Source: Sneathiella sp.
GTDB taxonomy: Bacteria; Pseudomonadota; Alphaproteobacteria; Sneathiellales; Sneathiellaceae
NCBI RefSeq assembly: GCF_002694385.1
Contig: NZ_NZMB01000019.1
Span: forward strand, 58,869-122,868
Reading direction: 5' to 3'
DNA length: 64,000 nucleotides
The position numbers and the translations under genes were made by a program. Of this stretch, positions 36,378 to 45,332 are shown piece by piece. Every line of letters begins with the position of its first letter. The stretch's first letter is position 1. The notes beneath the pieces are model-generated. The model had not been told where the DNA came from. It saw nothing but the letters and a program-made list of their open reading frames with translations, and ran no database searches.

Positions 36378-37733
36378 CTAATCCAGCCCGCCGTCCGTAC
36401 CGAACCATTTGTTACGAACCCGGTCATAGTTCGCATTCGGATCGTAATAGTCGACATTGAGCGCCAGATCGCGGGCATTCAGCTTGCCGATGGCGGCCAG
36501 CACATTATAGATCGCCACATACTGGTCGCGGCGGGCGGTGACCAGGTCAACCCGGCTTTGCAGCAGTTCCTGCTCCGCATTCAGCACATCAAGCGTGGTG
36601 CGGGAGCCGACCTGGGCTTCCTGCTCCACCCCTTCAAGGGCGATGGTGTTGGCGCGGACCGCCTCTTCACTCGCGCCGATGCGGGAGCGGGAGGTTTCCA
36701 GCAATTCCCAGCTCTGGATGACGCTTTCACGGACCGCGCGGACCGTTTCCTCGATCTCCTGCATCCGCTGGCTGTTGATCTGGCGGGCCTGCCGCACCTG
36801 GCTGTAGACCGCACCGGACTGATAGAGCGGCACCGTCAGCACCGCGCCGATGCGGGCCGTGTCGTTGCTGGAGCTGTAGACAGACAAGTCCTGCCCCGTC
36901 GCCAGACGGCCATTGACTTCGACAGAGGGCAGAAGCTGACCCGATGTTGCGCGGATATCATAACGGGAGCTTTCCTCGTTAAAGCGCGCGGCCAGAATGT
37001 CCGGGTGGTTATCAAGGGCGATCGTCAGCGCCGAGGCTTCGGACTCCGGGAAATCGGAAGGGACCCCCGGCTCCTCCAGGCTGAGCGGCGCGCGGCCGAC
37101 GATGCGTTCAAAGTTGGCGCGGGTGGAGCGCAGATTGCCTTCCGCCTGGATCAGATTCGAAATGGAATCCGCGAGACGGGCTTCGGCCTGCGCCACGTCG
37201 GTTCGGGTGATTTCCCCAACCTGGAAGCGGTCGTTGGCGGCATCAAGCTGGCGACGCAGAACAACGCTGTTGTTGCGATTGAGATCAACCAGCGCCTCAT
37301 CCCGCAGCACATTCATATAGGCCGCAACCGCATCCCGAAACACGCCCTGCTCGGTCGATTCAAGGCCGGAGCGGGCCGCCAAAACTGTGGCTTCCGCCGC
37401 CTTGGTGGAGGCAACCGTCTGGCCGCCGGTATAGATCGGCTGGGAGACCGTCAGCGCCGCTTCGCGCGGGTTGCTGTTTTTGTCTACCCCCGGCACATTG
37501 GTGTCATGACTCTGCGCCGCAATCTCGCCAGTGGCGAAAACCTGCGGCCGCCAGCCGGACAGCGCCTGCGGCACCTGTTCATCCACGCCGCGAACATTGG
37601 CACGACGGGCCTTGAGAGTCGGGTTGTTGTCATATGTGGACGCCAGAACATCCTGCAGCGTTTCGGCATGAACGCCGGTGATCGGCATCATGACGGCCAA
37701 CACAGATGCAACTGTCAAAGCTACTTTTCTCAT
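36378..37733 (-). CDS. tolC: TolC-family outer membrane efflux protein
   Basis: Outer-membrane channel for type I secretion and multidrug efflux. The 451-residue precursor has a signal peptide (ending near VHA-ET), then the two repeated outer-membrane-efflux domains with long helical segments. AALTVSQPIYTGGQ and the later VLTVPLYQSGAVYSQVRQA mark the internal repeat, and EAQVGSRTTLDVLNAEQELLQSRVDLV is typical of the second. ATG at 37733 is preferred over TTG one codon upstream. About 200 bases without a gene precede it. Confidence 0.94.
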   Translation of the reverse strand: MRKVALTVASVLAVMMPITGVHAETLQDVLASTYDNNPTLKARRANVRGVDEQVPQALSGWRPQVFATGEIAAQSHDTNVPGVDKNSNPREAALTVSQPIYTGGQTVASTKAAEATVLAARSGLESTEQGVFRDAVAAYMNVLRDEALVDLNRNNSVVLRRQLDAANDRFQVGEITRTDVAQAEARLADSISNLIQAEGNLRSTRANFERIVGRAPLSLEEPGVPSDFPESEASALTIALDNHPDILAARFNEESSRYDIRATSGQLLPSVEVNGRLATGQDLSVYSSSNDTARIGAVLTVPLYQSGAVYSQVRQARQINSQRMQEIEETVRAVRESVIQSWELLETSRSRIGASEEAVRANTIALEGVEQEAQVGSRTTLDVLNAEQELLQSRVDLVTARRDQYVAIYNVLAAIGKLNARDLALNVDYYDPNANYDRVRNKWFGTDGGLD

Positions 37734-37937
37734 CAATTCGCCTTCCGACCCCTCTTGCAGGGCAAACAGTAATTAACCATAGCCGAATTTAGTCCCGATA
37801 GCGGTTTCAATCAACAATTTTAACGAATCATATGATTGACAGCCGATATTGACACCAAAATCCTGTTTATTGTCCTCTATCTGCCAATCATAGCAGGCAA
37901 ATCGTGACAAATTTGTTACTTCCGCGCCGACCTCCGG

Positions 37938-38594
37938 TCAGAATTTGAAGGCGGCCGCGCGGGTCAGTTCCGGCAGCGGCGGCACCGATGCGTCAAAGGC
38001 CGCGCGGGGAAAGAAACTTTCTCCCCGACGGCGATAGACAGTGGCGACCCCCGGGTTCGTGCCGAGAACGCAGATCAGCCGGCCATCTTCCGCCAATTGG
38101 TCCAACAGGCTCTGCGGCGCTGTCGAGATTGACCCGTTGATATGAATGACGTTATAGGGCCCCTGCTTGACATTGCCCTTGTCCAGCGCGCCTTCGATCA
38201 CGGCCACATTGTCGCATTCGAGCCGCGTCAGCGTCTCGCTCGCCTGTGCCACCAGCTCCGCATCGCTTTCAACGGCAACAACGGCCTGAGCGAGCTGCCC
38301 CAGCACGGCGGCGGAATAGCCCGTGCCGCAGGCGATATCAAGCACGATGTCGGTCGGCGCAACAGCCGCTTCCTGCAACAGCCGTCCGAATACCCGCGGT
38401 TCAATGAGATAGCGCCCTCCGGCAACCTCCAGATCCTCGTCCAGATAGGCAACGCCGCGCAGATTGCGGGGCACAAATTCCTCGCGCGGGACGGTTTCCA
38501 TGGCATCGGCGATGCGATCATCGGTAACCCGGTTCGGCCTGAGCTGGCTCAGCACCATATGGCGGCGCGCCTCGGCATATTTTTCAGCAATCAT
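37938..38594 (-). CDS. Protein-L-isoaspartate methyltransferase-like protein (second copy)
   Basis: A 218-residue SAM-binding protein of the PCMT family, divergent from the Pcm at 11389-12030. It has the N-terminal RRHMVLSQLRPNRVTDDRI, PREEFVPRNLRGVAYLDEDL and motif I VLDIACGTGYSAAVLGQLA. Genes of this subgroup often stand next to tolC in alphaproteobacteria, as here. Whether it acts on isoaspartyl residues is uncertain because it lacks the exact substrate-loop wording of true Pcm. Confidence 0.85.
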   Translation of the reverse strand: MIAEKYAEARRHMVLSQLRPNRVTDDRIADAMETVPREEFVPRNLRGVAYLDEDLEVAGGRYLIEPRVFGRLLQEAAVAPTDIVLDIACGTGYSAAVLGQLAQAVVAVESDAELVAQASETLTRLECDNVAVIEGALDKGNVKQGPYNVIHINGSISTAPQSLLDQLAEDGRLICVLGTNPGVATVYRRRGESFFPRAAFDASVPPLPELTRAAAFKF

Positions 38595-38710
38595 GATGTT
38601 CCGGCCATTCCTTTTCGAAAACTTCGCTGGTTATACTGAATTACCGCCTTGATACGCAAGCCATAACACATTCCGAACGGGGAAAGGCAAAGGCTGCCTC
38701 CTGCCTGCGC

Positions 38711-39442
38711 TCAGAAATGAAAATCCGGGAGCGAGCGGAAGGCTTCCTTCAGCGCCTCCCCCCAGCCTGTCGAGATCAGGTTGTAATAGGCATCGTCAAG
38801 CGGGATGCGCTGTTCATGGCTGATCAGAAAGCTGTCATTCTCATAGACCTGCAAATCGAGCGGCAGGCCGACCGATAGATTGGCCTTGATGGTCGAATCG
38901 AACGACACCAGCATCAGCTTCACCGCATCCTCAAAACTCATGTCCGGATCATAGGCGCGCACCAGAATGGGCCGACCGTATTTCGTCTCGCCGATCTGAA
39001 AGAAGGGGGTCTCGCTCGACGCCTCGATAAAATTGCCTTCGGGATAGACCATGAACAGGCGCGGCGCGCTGCCCCGGATCTGGCCACCGACAATGATGGT
39101 CGCGTTAAAGGCGGCATCGGCCCTCTGCCCTTCCAGGCTGTGGCTGCGGATTTCCTCGCGCACCGTCTCGCCGACCAGCCGCGCCACCTGGAACATGGAC
39201 GGCGCCTCCAGAATGGACGGCTTGCGGTCCGCTGGCGCCTTGGTACGCTCATCCAGCATGCTGATGATCGCCTGCGTCGTCGCCAGATTACCGGCGGTCA
39301 GCATGGTGATGACCCGTTCGCCGGGGACGACCCAGCTATGCATCTTCTTAAAGACGGAGACATTGTCGATGCCCGCGTTAGTGCGCGTGTCCGACATGAA
39401 AACGAGGCCCTTGTTCAGCCTCAGACCGACACAGTATGTCAT
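38711..39442 (-). CDS. Anbu, proteasome-like peptidase
   Basis: Ancestral beta-subunit homologue of HslV and the 20S proteasome. The 243-residue protein begins MTYCVGLRLNKGLVFMSDTRTNAG; removal of Met would expose Thr as the N-terminal nucleophile, and the Asp of SDTRTN and Lys of VFKKMHSW fit the catalytic set. It is the last gene of a four-gene minus-strand unit (ATP-grasp, alpha-E, transglutaminase, Anbu), the arrangement known for Anbu. Physiological substrates are not established. Confidence 0.93.
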   Translation of the reverse strand: MTYCVGLRLNKGLVFMSDTRTNAGIDNVSVFKKMHSWVVPGERVITMLTAGNLATTQAIISMLDERTKAPADRKPSILEAPSMFQVARLVGETVREEIRSHSLEGQRADAAFNATIIVGGQIRGSAPRLFMVYPEGNFIEASSETPFFQIGETKYGRPILVRAYDPDMSFEDAVKLMLVSFDSTIKANLSVGLPLDLQVYENDSFLISHEQRIPLDDAYYNLISTGWGEALKEAFRSLPDFHF

Positions 39443-39475
39443 GCTCGTTACTTCAGACCCCGAACCATGGAACGT

Positions 39476-40279
39476 TTATTGTTGCTGAACCTGCAAGGAT
39501 ACATCCAGAAACTCCCCCCCGTGCCCAACACGCAGGCCCGAGATGGGCGCCGCATCCTTGTAATCAAGCCCTGTCGAGACGCGGACGTAGCGCTCATCGG
39601 GCGAAATGCCATTTGACACATCAAAACCGACCCAGCCGATATCGGGCAGGTAGGCCTCCGCCCAGGCGTGAGTCGCCTCCTGGTGAATACGGTCGTCCAT
39701 CATCAGATATCCGCTGACATAGCGGGCGGGAAAGCCAAGCTGTCGCACCACTGAAATGAAGATATGCGCATGATCCTGACACACCCCATTGGCGGTGGCA
39801 AGGGCCTCCTCCGCCGTTGTTTCCGCATGGGTTTCTCCGGTCCGATAGGGAACGCTCTTGGCGATCAGCAGGGATAATTCATGCATCATGGCAACATCGG
39901 AGGCATAGTCGCGGCCAAGCTCGCGGATCAGCTTGCCGATCCGCACACCCGGCTTCGTCAGCGGTGTCTCGCGCAGGAAAAACCACAGCGGCGCAAACCC
40001 GCTGTTCACTCCGATAATGCCATGCAGGTCCGTGGTTTCCACCTCCCCCTCGCAGCGGATCGAAATTTCGGTTCCCTCCGGATTCGTGCTGACCAGCATA
40101 ACATGATTGTTGAACTGGTCGTCAAACTCCAGCTCGCGCGCGCCGCCCTCCAGCGTGACATCCCAGCGCAGTACCGTTTGCCCGACGCCGGTTTTCGGCA
40201 TCAGGCGAAGTTGCTGCAATACGTAACGCACGGGATGCTCATATCGGTATTTGGTGAGGTGAGAGATTTTCAGAAGCAT
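39476..40279 (-). CDS. Transglutaminase-like cysteine protease of the Anbu locus
   Basis: A 267-residue protein with a bacterial transglutaminase N-terminal domain (LLKISHLTKYRYEHPV) and the transglutaminase core. The triad is visible: Cys in ATANGVCQDHAHIF, His in ATHAWAEAYLP and Asp in GFDVSNG. It may act as a peptidase or amide ligase; family members in this locus are uncharacterised. The frame extends into the alpha-E gene, but ATG 40279, four bases after the alpha-E stop, gives the family N-terminus. Confidence 0.9.
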   Translation of the reverse strand: MLLKISHLTKYRYEHPVRYVLQQLRLMPKTGVGQTVLRWDVTLEGGARELEFDDQFNNHVMLVSTNPEGTEISIRCEGEVETTDLHGIIGVNSGFAPLWFFLRETPLTKPGVRIGKLIRELGRDYASDVAMMHELSLLIAKSVPYRTGETHAETTAEEALATANGVCQDHAHIFISVVRQLGFPARYVSGYLMMDDRIHQEATHAWAEAYLPDIGWVGFDVSNGISPDERYVRVSTGLDYKDAAPISGLRVGHGGEFLDVSLQVQQQ

Positions 40280-40283
40280 GGCA

Positions 40284-41225
40284 TCATCCGCTGAACCGAT
40301 AGTCTTGTTCGATCTGCGCGCCGAGATCGATATTGTCGCGGATGAAGGTGGTGATGAATTCATGCAGCCCGTGATCGAAAATGGTGGTGATCGAGGCATC
40401 CTTCAGCCGCTTGAGAATGGGCATAGCCTTGTCATGGCAGTCAAGCCGGAGGCCGTAATCCTCCTCCAGATAGCCGAGATTATCGACAATCTTGGAATAG
40501 CAGAAGACCAGCGAGCGCGGCAGCCGCCGGTCAAGAATAAGAAATTCCGCAATGCTCATGGGATTCACCTCTCCGGGGTTGAGCCAGCGGAAGGCGCGCT
40601 GCGCCGAGACCGAGCGCAGGATCGATTCCCATTGCACATTATCGAGCGAGGAACCGACGAAAGAGGCCGATGGCAGCAGCACATAATATTTCACATCAAG
40701 AATGCGCGCCGTATTGTCCGCACGCTCCAGAAAGGTGCCGAGGCGGGCAAAGTCGAAAATGTCATTGCGCAGCATCGTGCCATGCAACGCCCCGCGCACC
40801 AGCGCGCTCTGCTGGCGAATGCTGCCCAGGACATCGGGCAGGTCCCGCTCCGACACCGGATGGGACAACAGGTCGCGCAGCGTCATATAACATTCATTCG
40901 TCGCCTCCCACACCTCGCGGGTCAGGGCCGTCCGCACCATGCGGGCATTGTTGCGCGCCGCCTCGATCACGGACCAGACGCTGGACGGGTTCGTTCGGTC
41001 GCGCAGCAGGAAGTCAATGACGTTGCGGGCGACATACTGATCATATTTTTCCAGATAGTTGCGACTGACCCCGGCCGTGGCGACGACCGACGCCCATTCA
41101 TTCTCCGCCGCACTGGAGCGGGTCAGCGCGATACGGAACCCGGCGTCGAGCAGACGGGCGGTATTCTCGCTCCGTTCAAGGTAGCGGAACATCCAGAACA
41201 ACCCTCCTGCGGTTTTGCCCAGCAT
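40284..41225 (-). CDS. Alpha-E domain protein
   Basis: A 313-residue, almost all-helical protein of the alpha-E family, recognisable from LGKTAGGLFWMFRYLERSENTARLLDAGFRIAL and FLILDRRLPRSLVFCYSKI. No catalytic residues are known. It always occurs with the ATP-grasp and transglutaminase proteins, suggesting a complex or pathway making a small peptide or amide bond. It lies seven bases after the ATP-grasp stop. Confidence 0.9.
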   Translation of the reverse strand: MLGKTAGGLFWMFRYLERSENTARLLDAGFRIALTRSSAAENEWASVVATAGVSRNYLEKYDQYVARNVIDFLLRDRTNPSSVWSVIEAARNNARMVRTALTREVWEATNECYMTLRDLLSHPVSERDLPDVLGSIRQQSALVRGALHGTMLRNDIFDFARLGTFLERADNTARILDVKYYVLLPSASFVGSSLDNVQWESILRSVSAQRAFRWLNPGEVNPMSIAEFLILDRRLPRSLVFCYSKIVDNLGYLEEDYGLRLDCHDKAMPILKRLKDASITTIFDHGLHEFITTFIRDNIDLGAQIEQDYRFSG

Positions 41226-41232
41226 CGCGCCG

Positions 41233-42660
41233 CTACTCCTCCAGTACCCAGGTGTCCTTGGTGCCGCCGCCCTGGCTCGAATTAACGACCAGCGAGCCCG
41301 CCTTCAGCGCGACGCGCGTCAGGCCACCGGGTGTAATATTCACCTGCCGCGGGGACACCAGCACGAAGGGCCGCAAATCCACATGCCGCGGGGCCAAGCC
41401 CTTTTTCGTCAGGATCGGCACCGTTGAGAGCGCCAGCGTCGGCTGGGCGATATAATTGCCGGGCCGGGCCTTCAGCTTGGCGCGGAAAGCGGCCAGCTCC
41501 TTCTTGCTGGCGGCCGGACCGACCAGCATGCCGTAACCGCCCGAGCCATGCACTTCCTTCACCACCAGCTCGGTGAGGTTATCCAGCACATAGGCGAGAG
41601 ACTCCGGCTCCGCACAGCGCCATGTCGGCACGTTTTTCAGCATCGCCTTCTCACCGGTGTAAAATTCTACAATCTCCGGAATATAGGAGTAGATCGCCTT
41701 GTCATCGGCAATCCCTGTCCCCGGCGCGTTGGCAATGGTGATGCCGCCCGCGCGATAGACATCCATGATCCCGGCCACGCCGAGCTGCGACTGGGAATTG
41801 AAGGTCAGCGGATCGAGGAAATCGTCATCGACCCGGCGGTAGAGCACATCAATAGGGTCATAGCCGCGCGTTGTCCGCATGGCGATGCGCCCGTTAATGA
41901 CGCGCAGGTCATGCCCTTCCACCAGCTCCGCCCCCATCTGATCGGCGAGGAAGCTGTGTTCGAAATAGGCGGAGTTGTAAATGCCGGGAGTGAGTACCGC
42001 AATCACCGGCTTGCCCTCGCACGCTTCCGGCGCGCATTCGCCAAGCGACCGGCGGAGGTTCTTCGGATAGTCACTGACCGTGCGCACCTTCACCTCGGCG
42101 AACAGCTCGGGGAACATATGCAGCATGGTCTCGCGATTTTCCAGCATATAGGAAACCCCGGACGGCGTGCGGGCATTGTCCTCCAGCACGTAAAACTCAT
42201 CTTCCCCCGTGCGCACCAGATCGGTGCCGACGATATGGGTGTAGACATTGCCGGGCGGGGAAACGCCGATCATCTGCGGCAGGAACGCCGCGTTATTGGC
42301 GATGATGTCGAGCGGAATGCGGCCCGCGCGCAATATTTCCTGCCGGTGGTAGATATCATGGAGAAAGGCGTTGATGGCGCGCACCCGCTGCTCGATCCCG
42401 CGTTCCAGCCGCGCCCATTCCCGCGCCGATATCACCCTTGGAATAATGTCGAAGGGAATCAGCCGCTCCGCCGCTTCTTCGCGGCCATAGACATTGAAGG
42501 TGATCCCCGTTCTGCGGAAAAAGGCTTCCGATGCCGTGGATTTGCGGCGCAACCGCGCCGGGTCCTCCGTCTCCAGCCATTTCTGATATTCCGCGTATGG
42601 ATAGCGGACGCCGCCCGCCTCCCCATGCATTTCATCAAAAATCTGTTTGCTGTCCTCCAT
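41233..42660 (-). CDS. Circularly permuted ATP-grasp protein of the Anbu locus
   Basis: A 475-residue predicted carboxylate-amine ligase of the circularly permuted ATP-grasp type 2 group. Conserved parts include PFDIIPRVISAREWARLERGIEQR, FYVLEDNARTPSGVSYMLENRE and VVKEVHGSGGYGMLVGPAAS, where Lys and the glycine loop belong to the ATP site. The frame continues upstream past the tRNA-Cys gene, so ATG 42660 (MEDSKQIFDEM) is the realistic start. It is the promoter-proximal gene of the Anbu unit. Confidence 0.9.
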   Translation of the reverse strand: MEDSKQIFDEMHGEAGGVRYPYAEYQKWLETEDPARLRRKSTASEAFFRRTGITFNVYGREEAAERLIPFDIIPRVISAREWARLERGIEQRVRAINAFLHDIYHRQEILRAGRIPLDIIANNAAFLPQMIGVSPPGNVYTHIVGTDLVRTGEDEFYVLEDNARTPSGVSYMLENRETMLHMFPELFAEVKVRTVSDYPKNLRRSLGECAPEACEGKPVIAVLTPGIYNSAYFEHSFLADQMGAELVEGHDLRVINGRIAMRTTRGYDPIDVLYRRVDDDFLDPLTFNSQSQLGVAGIMDVYRAGGITIANAPGTGIADDKAIYSYIPEIVEFYTGEKAMLKNVPTWRCAEPESLAYVLDNLTELVVKEVHGSGGYGMLVGPAASKKELAAFRAKLKARPGNYIAQPTLALSTVPILTKKGLAPRHVDLRPFVLVSPRQVNITPGGLTRVALKAGSLVVNSSQGGGTKDTWVLEE

Positions 42661-42981
42661 GACAAACAGAGTAGAGTAAATGTGTTGCAGCGCAACAGAA
42701 AAATGCAGGGGCCGCGTTCGGCTCCGCGCCGCCGCGACGGGGCGGCCGGATTGCCTTTTCCCGCTGCCTTTCTGCCTCCTTATCCGCCCTTCTTGTCGCC
42801 CCGTTCTCCGTGCGGCCATTCCGCTCTTGCCCCTCTCCGCCGCGGGAAAGGCTTTATCGTGGCCGCAAAATCGCGCCCGCGCGCGGAAACTTTGAAAGCG
42901 GACTTGACAGCCAGCCGCCTCGCGTTGCATATGAGCGATCTGTCGGCGCCGTCCTGCGGCGGCCGATACACCACAGAGTGA
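42661..42981. other. Intergenic region upstream of the Anbu operon and tRNA-Cys
   Basis: Between the ATP-grasp start and tRNA-Cys there are 321 bases without a convincing gene. The first 60 bases (AGAGTAGAGTAAATGTG) are less GC-rich and probably hold the Anbu operon promoter; the rest is very GC-rich with no clear hairpin. Short open frames here have atypical, Arg/Pro-rich translations and no ribosome binding site. Confidence 0.5.
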
Positions 42982-43055
42982 GGCCTGGTGGCGGAGTGGT
43001 GACGCAGCGGATTGCAAATCCGTGTACACCGGTTCGATTCCGGTCCAGGCCTCCA
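42982..43055 (+). tRNA. tRNA-Cys (GCA)
   Basis: A 74-base cloverleaf: acceptor arms GGCCTGG and CCAGGCC, anticodon loop ATTGCAAA with GCA, T-arm CCGGTTCGATTCCGG, discriminator T and encoded CCA. Confidence 0.97.
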
Positions 43056-43245
43056 TCCTTTATCCCCGCATCGAACTTCCGCCGATTTGCAGCGCGCGCC
43101 GCGATCCATGGCCCGTCCCCCCACCCCTTTATCCGCAAAGGCAGGCCGATAGCCGCCTCACAAACCGGGCCGCCCGCGCGTCTGGGTAACGCGCCGCATT
43201 CTGTCCGCGCCTTAAGTTATGCATCCCTATGCTGAAGGAGGTTTT

Positions 43246-43497
43246 ATGCCGACCCTGACCGCCATCCTGCTGCCCTGTCTGCTGTTCTTCCGGTTCGGCA
43301 GCAGACGCCGGGGTATCCTTGCCCTGATCCTGCAACTCACCCTGATCGGCTGGCCCGTCGCCATTCTATGGGCGCTGTATATGCTCTATCATCACCCGGC
43401 GGGTCACAGCTCGGCAAAGGCGGGCGCGCCCGATGCGGCAAAGCCCGCGGATGCCAAACCGAAAAAGACCAAGAGTGGCGGCAAAGGCGCGAAATAA
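43246..43497 (+). CDS. YqaE/Pmp3-type small membrane protein with basic tail
   Basis: An 83-residue protein with two membrane segments resembling the YqaE/Pmp3 family (ILLPCLLFF and LILQLTLIGWPVAILWALYML). The usual short protein is extended by about 30 residues rich in Ala, Lys and Pro. The start is fixed by a near-perfect GAAGGAGG six bases before ATG. It is a paralogue of the protein at 43644-43835, sharing the LILQ-TLIGW core. Pmp3 homologues affect membrane potential and salt tolerance in other organisms; the role here is unknown. Confidence 0.8.
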   Translation: MPTLTAILLPCLLFFRFGSRRRGILALILQLTLIGWPVAILWALYMLYHHPAGHSSAKAGAPDAAKPADAKPKKTKSGGKGAK

Positions 43498-43643
43498 TCC
43501 CGCCGCCGCTGACCGGTCATGGACATCGCCGCAATTTCCCCTATATATGCTGTCCGTACAGGGGGACAGGAACCGGCCCGGCAGTTGCCAGGCCCGCGCA
43601 ACGCCGCTAAGCTTGTCCCCGATGTTTAATATTGGGGTATGTC

Positions 43644-43835
43644 ATGAGACTGATTATCGCGCTGATCCTGCCGTTTCTGGTATTCTTTACCATCGGCAAG
43701 CCTTTTCAGGGGATTATCTGCCTGATCCTGCAAATCACGCTGATCGGCTGGATTCCGGCCGCCATCTGGGCCGTCTACGCCCTCAGCCAGTATAATACGG
43801 ACCGAAAAATCGCCGAGGCGCACGGCAAGGGCTGA
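43644..43835 (+). CDS. YqaE/Pmp3-type small membrane protein
   Basis: A 63-residue two-segment membrane protein of the YqaE/Pmp3 type: LILPFLVFFTIGKPFQGIICLILQITLIGWIPAAIWAVYAL, then a short charged tail. It is the length expected for the family. A TTG four codons upstream is in frame, but ATG 43644 with GGGGT before it fits the family N-terminus. It lies 146 bases after its paralogue and before tRNA-Asn. Confidence 0.82.
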   Translation: MRLIIALILPFLVFFTIGKPFQGIICLILQITLIGWIPAAIWAVYALSQYNTDRKIAEAHGKG

Positions 43836-43950
43836 CCGCCCGCGCCGGATGCCCGCCGGGCGATAAATTTTTGCCAAAAAGGCAAAACAAGGCTTGGCAG
43901 GCGAAGGCGCACTTGCTATAAGCCGCCAGTCCGCATATTTCGGACCCTGA

Positions 43951-44026
43951 TCCCCGATAGCTCAGTTGGTAGAGCAGCTGACTGTTAATCAGCCTGTCAC
44001 AGGTTCGAGTCCTGTTCGGGGAGCCA
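43951..44026 (+). tRNA. tRNA-Asn (GTT)
   Basis: A 76-base cloverleaf: acceptor TCCCCGA / TCGGGGA, D-arm GCTCAGTTGGTAGAGC, anticodon loop CTGTTAA with GTT, T-arm CAGGTTCGAGTCCTG, discriminator G and encoded CCA. Confidence 0.98.
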
Positions 44027-44030
44027 ATTC

Positions 44031-44064
44031 AAAAGCCTTCGGAGTTACCTCCGAAGGCTTTTTT
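44031..44064 (+). terminator. Terminator of tRNA-Asn
   Basis: A 14-base-pair stem AAAAGCCTTCGGAG / CTCCGAAGGCTTTT with a TTAC loop and T run, four bases after the tRNA CCA end. It is symmetrical enough to serve the convergent LysR gene as well. Confidence 0.93.
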
Positions 44065-44122
44065 ATTTGCGCCAAACGCGGGCCGCCGCACGGCCTCGCC
44101 GCCTTTGTCTTTATTGCTTTTT

Positions 44123-45043
44123 TCATGTCATTTTCGATTGTGTATAATTCGGAGAGAGGGTCCGCAATCTGAGACTCTCCACCATCATTTTCAGCATCAC
44201 CTCCGCCGCTGGGGTGAGTTGCCAGTCGCGCCGCGTGATCAGCCCGACGGGGCGCAGCACGTGCGGGCGATAGAGCGGGATGGCGACGAGCCCGTCCATA
44301 TTCACCGCCTTGAGGTAAGACGACAGGATCACGCCGATCCCCGCCCCCGCCATGACCAGCGCCGCCACCGTCTGGATCAGCGACGGCTCCATCACCGGGC
44401 GGAAGGTGACGCCGGTGTCGGCCAGCGCCATGTCAATGCTGTGGCGCACCCCCGTATCGGTCGCGAGCGCGATGATCTCCTCGCCCGAGATATCCTCCCA
44501 GTCAAGGCTGCTCCGCGCCGCCAGCGGATGCTCCCGCTTGGCCAGCAGCATGATCTCGTCTTCATAAATCTGCTCGAAATTGAGGTTGTCCATCTTCGGC
44601 GGCTGCGAGCCGATGCCAAAATCGGCGATGCCGTCGCGCACCTTCTCCACCACCGTGCCCCAGACGCTGTCGATGATCTGCACCTTGACCTCGGGATAGC
44701 GGCGGCGGAACTCCACCAGAATGGGCGGCAGCTGATTGGCGGCAACGGAAGGAAAGGCCGCCACCGTCACCCGCCCCGCCTTCAAATCGGACAGATCGCG
44801 CATATGGCGCATGGCGGCGTCCATCTCGGCAACCGACTTTTCGGCCAACGGCAGGAACGCGCGCCCCATCTCCGTCAGCCGCACATGCCGCGTGTTGCGG
44901 GTGATCAGCCGCACATTCAGCCGCTCCTCAAGCTGCTTGATCAGCAGCGACAGCGACGGCTGGGTCATATGCACCTCCTCCGCCGCGCGGGTGAAGTGCA
45001 GATGCCGCGCCACCGCCACAAAGGCCTTGAAATGCCGATACAT
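44123..45043 (-). CDS. LysR-family transcriptional regulator
   Basis: A 306-residue regulator with an N-terminal winged helix-turn-helix (FVAVARHLHFTRAAEEVHMTQPSLSLLIKQLEERL, about 8-42) and a C-terminal periplasmic-binding-protein-like effector domain. LysR proteins usually autoregulate and control a divergent gene; there is no divergent gene here, since the next genes upstream also read on the minus strand. Two palindromes directly upstream are probable operators. The effector is unknown. Confidence 0.92.
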   Translation of the reverse strand: MYRHFKAFVAVARHLHFTRAAEEVHMTQPSLSLLIKQLEERLNVRLITRNTRHVRLTEMGRAFLPLAEKSVAEMDAAMRHMRDLSDLKAGRVTVAAFPSVAANQLPPILVEFRRRYPEVKVQIIDSVWGTVVEKVRDGIADFGIGSQPPKMDNLNFEQIYEDEIMLLAKREHPLAARSSLDWEDISGEEIIALATDTGVRHSIDMALADTGVTFRPVMEPSLIQTVAALVMAGAGIGVILSSYLKAVNMDGLVAIPLYRPHVLRPVGLITRRDWQLTPAAEVMLKMMVESLRLRTLSPNYTQSKMT

Positions 45044-45059
45044 CCCGATCCCCTGATTT

Positions 45060-45104
45060 ATATGAAATTCATATTAATATGACATAAATTATTATTTATC
45101 ATAT
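45060..45104 (-). promoter_or_regulatory. AT-rich palindromes upstream of the LysR gene
   Basis: At 45060-45074, ATATGAAATTCATAT is a perfect 7-bp inverted repeat around one base, 17 bases before the LysR start. At 45077-45104 a wider dyad pairs ATATGA with TCATAT and, inside, ATAAAT with ATTTAT. This is the local AT-richest stretch. Such dyads fit LysR-type autoregulatory sites; the 15-base palindrome matches the size of the T-N11-A box. Confidence 0.5.
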
Positions 45105-45332
45105 CAATCGATGCAAGATAATGTTTTCCCTGCAAGCGATATGAGGGAACCGTAAAGGATAATAACAAAAACGAAATTACTGTCGCATGGCCGCAGGGAA
45201 TTTGGGAGGATTTCTCGCGATAACCGGACCGGCGACGGTTCCCTCATTCCACCATTGGACCTTGCACACAACAAAGCCTGGAACGAAAAGATCGGGGTGA
45301 GTCTGGATTAGCGGATTTTAACCGGCGGGAAT
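45105..45332. other. Intergenic region between LysR gene and lysis-type cassette
   Basis: About 230 bases with no convincing gene. The LysR-proximal part is AT-rich. No tRNA fragment, direct repeat of the nearby tRNA ends, or integrase gene was found, although this is where the left boundary of the phage-related region would be expected. Confidence 0.4.

Noticed and set aside
43951..44026. tRNA-Asn as phage attachment site
   Set aside because: No repeat of its 3' end was seen near 45 or 50 kb and no integrase is in the window; the terminator directly after it is intact. The right end of the element is outside, so this cannot be tested.
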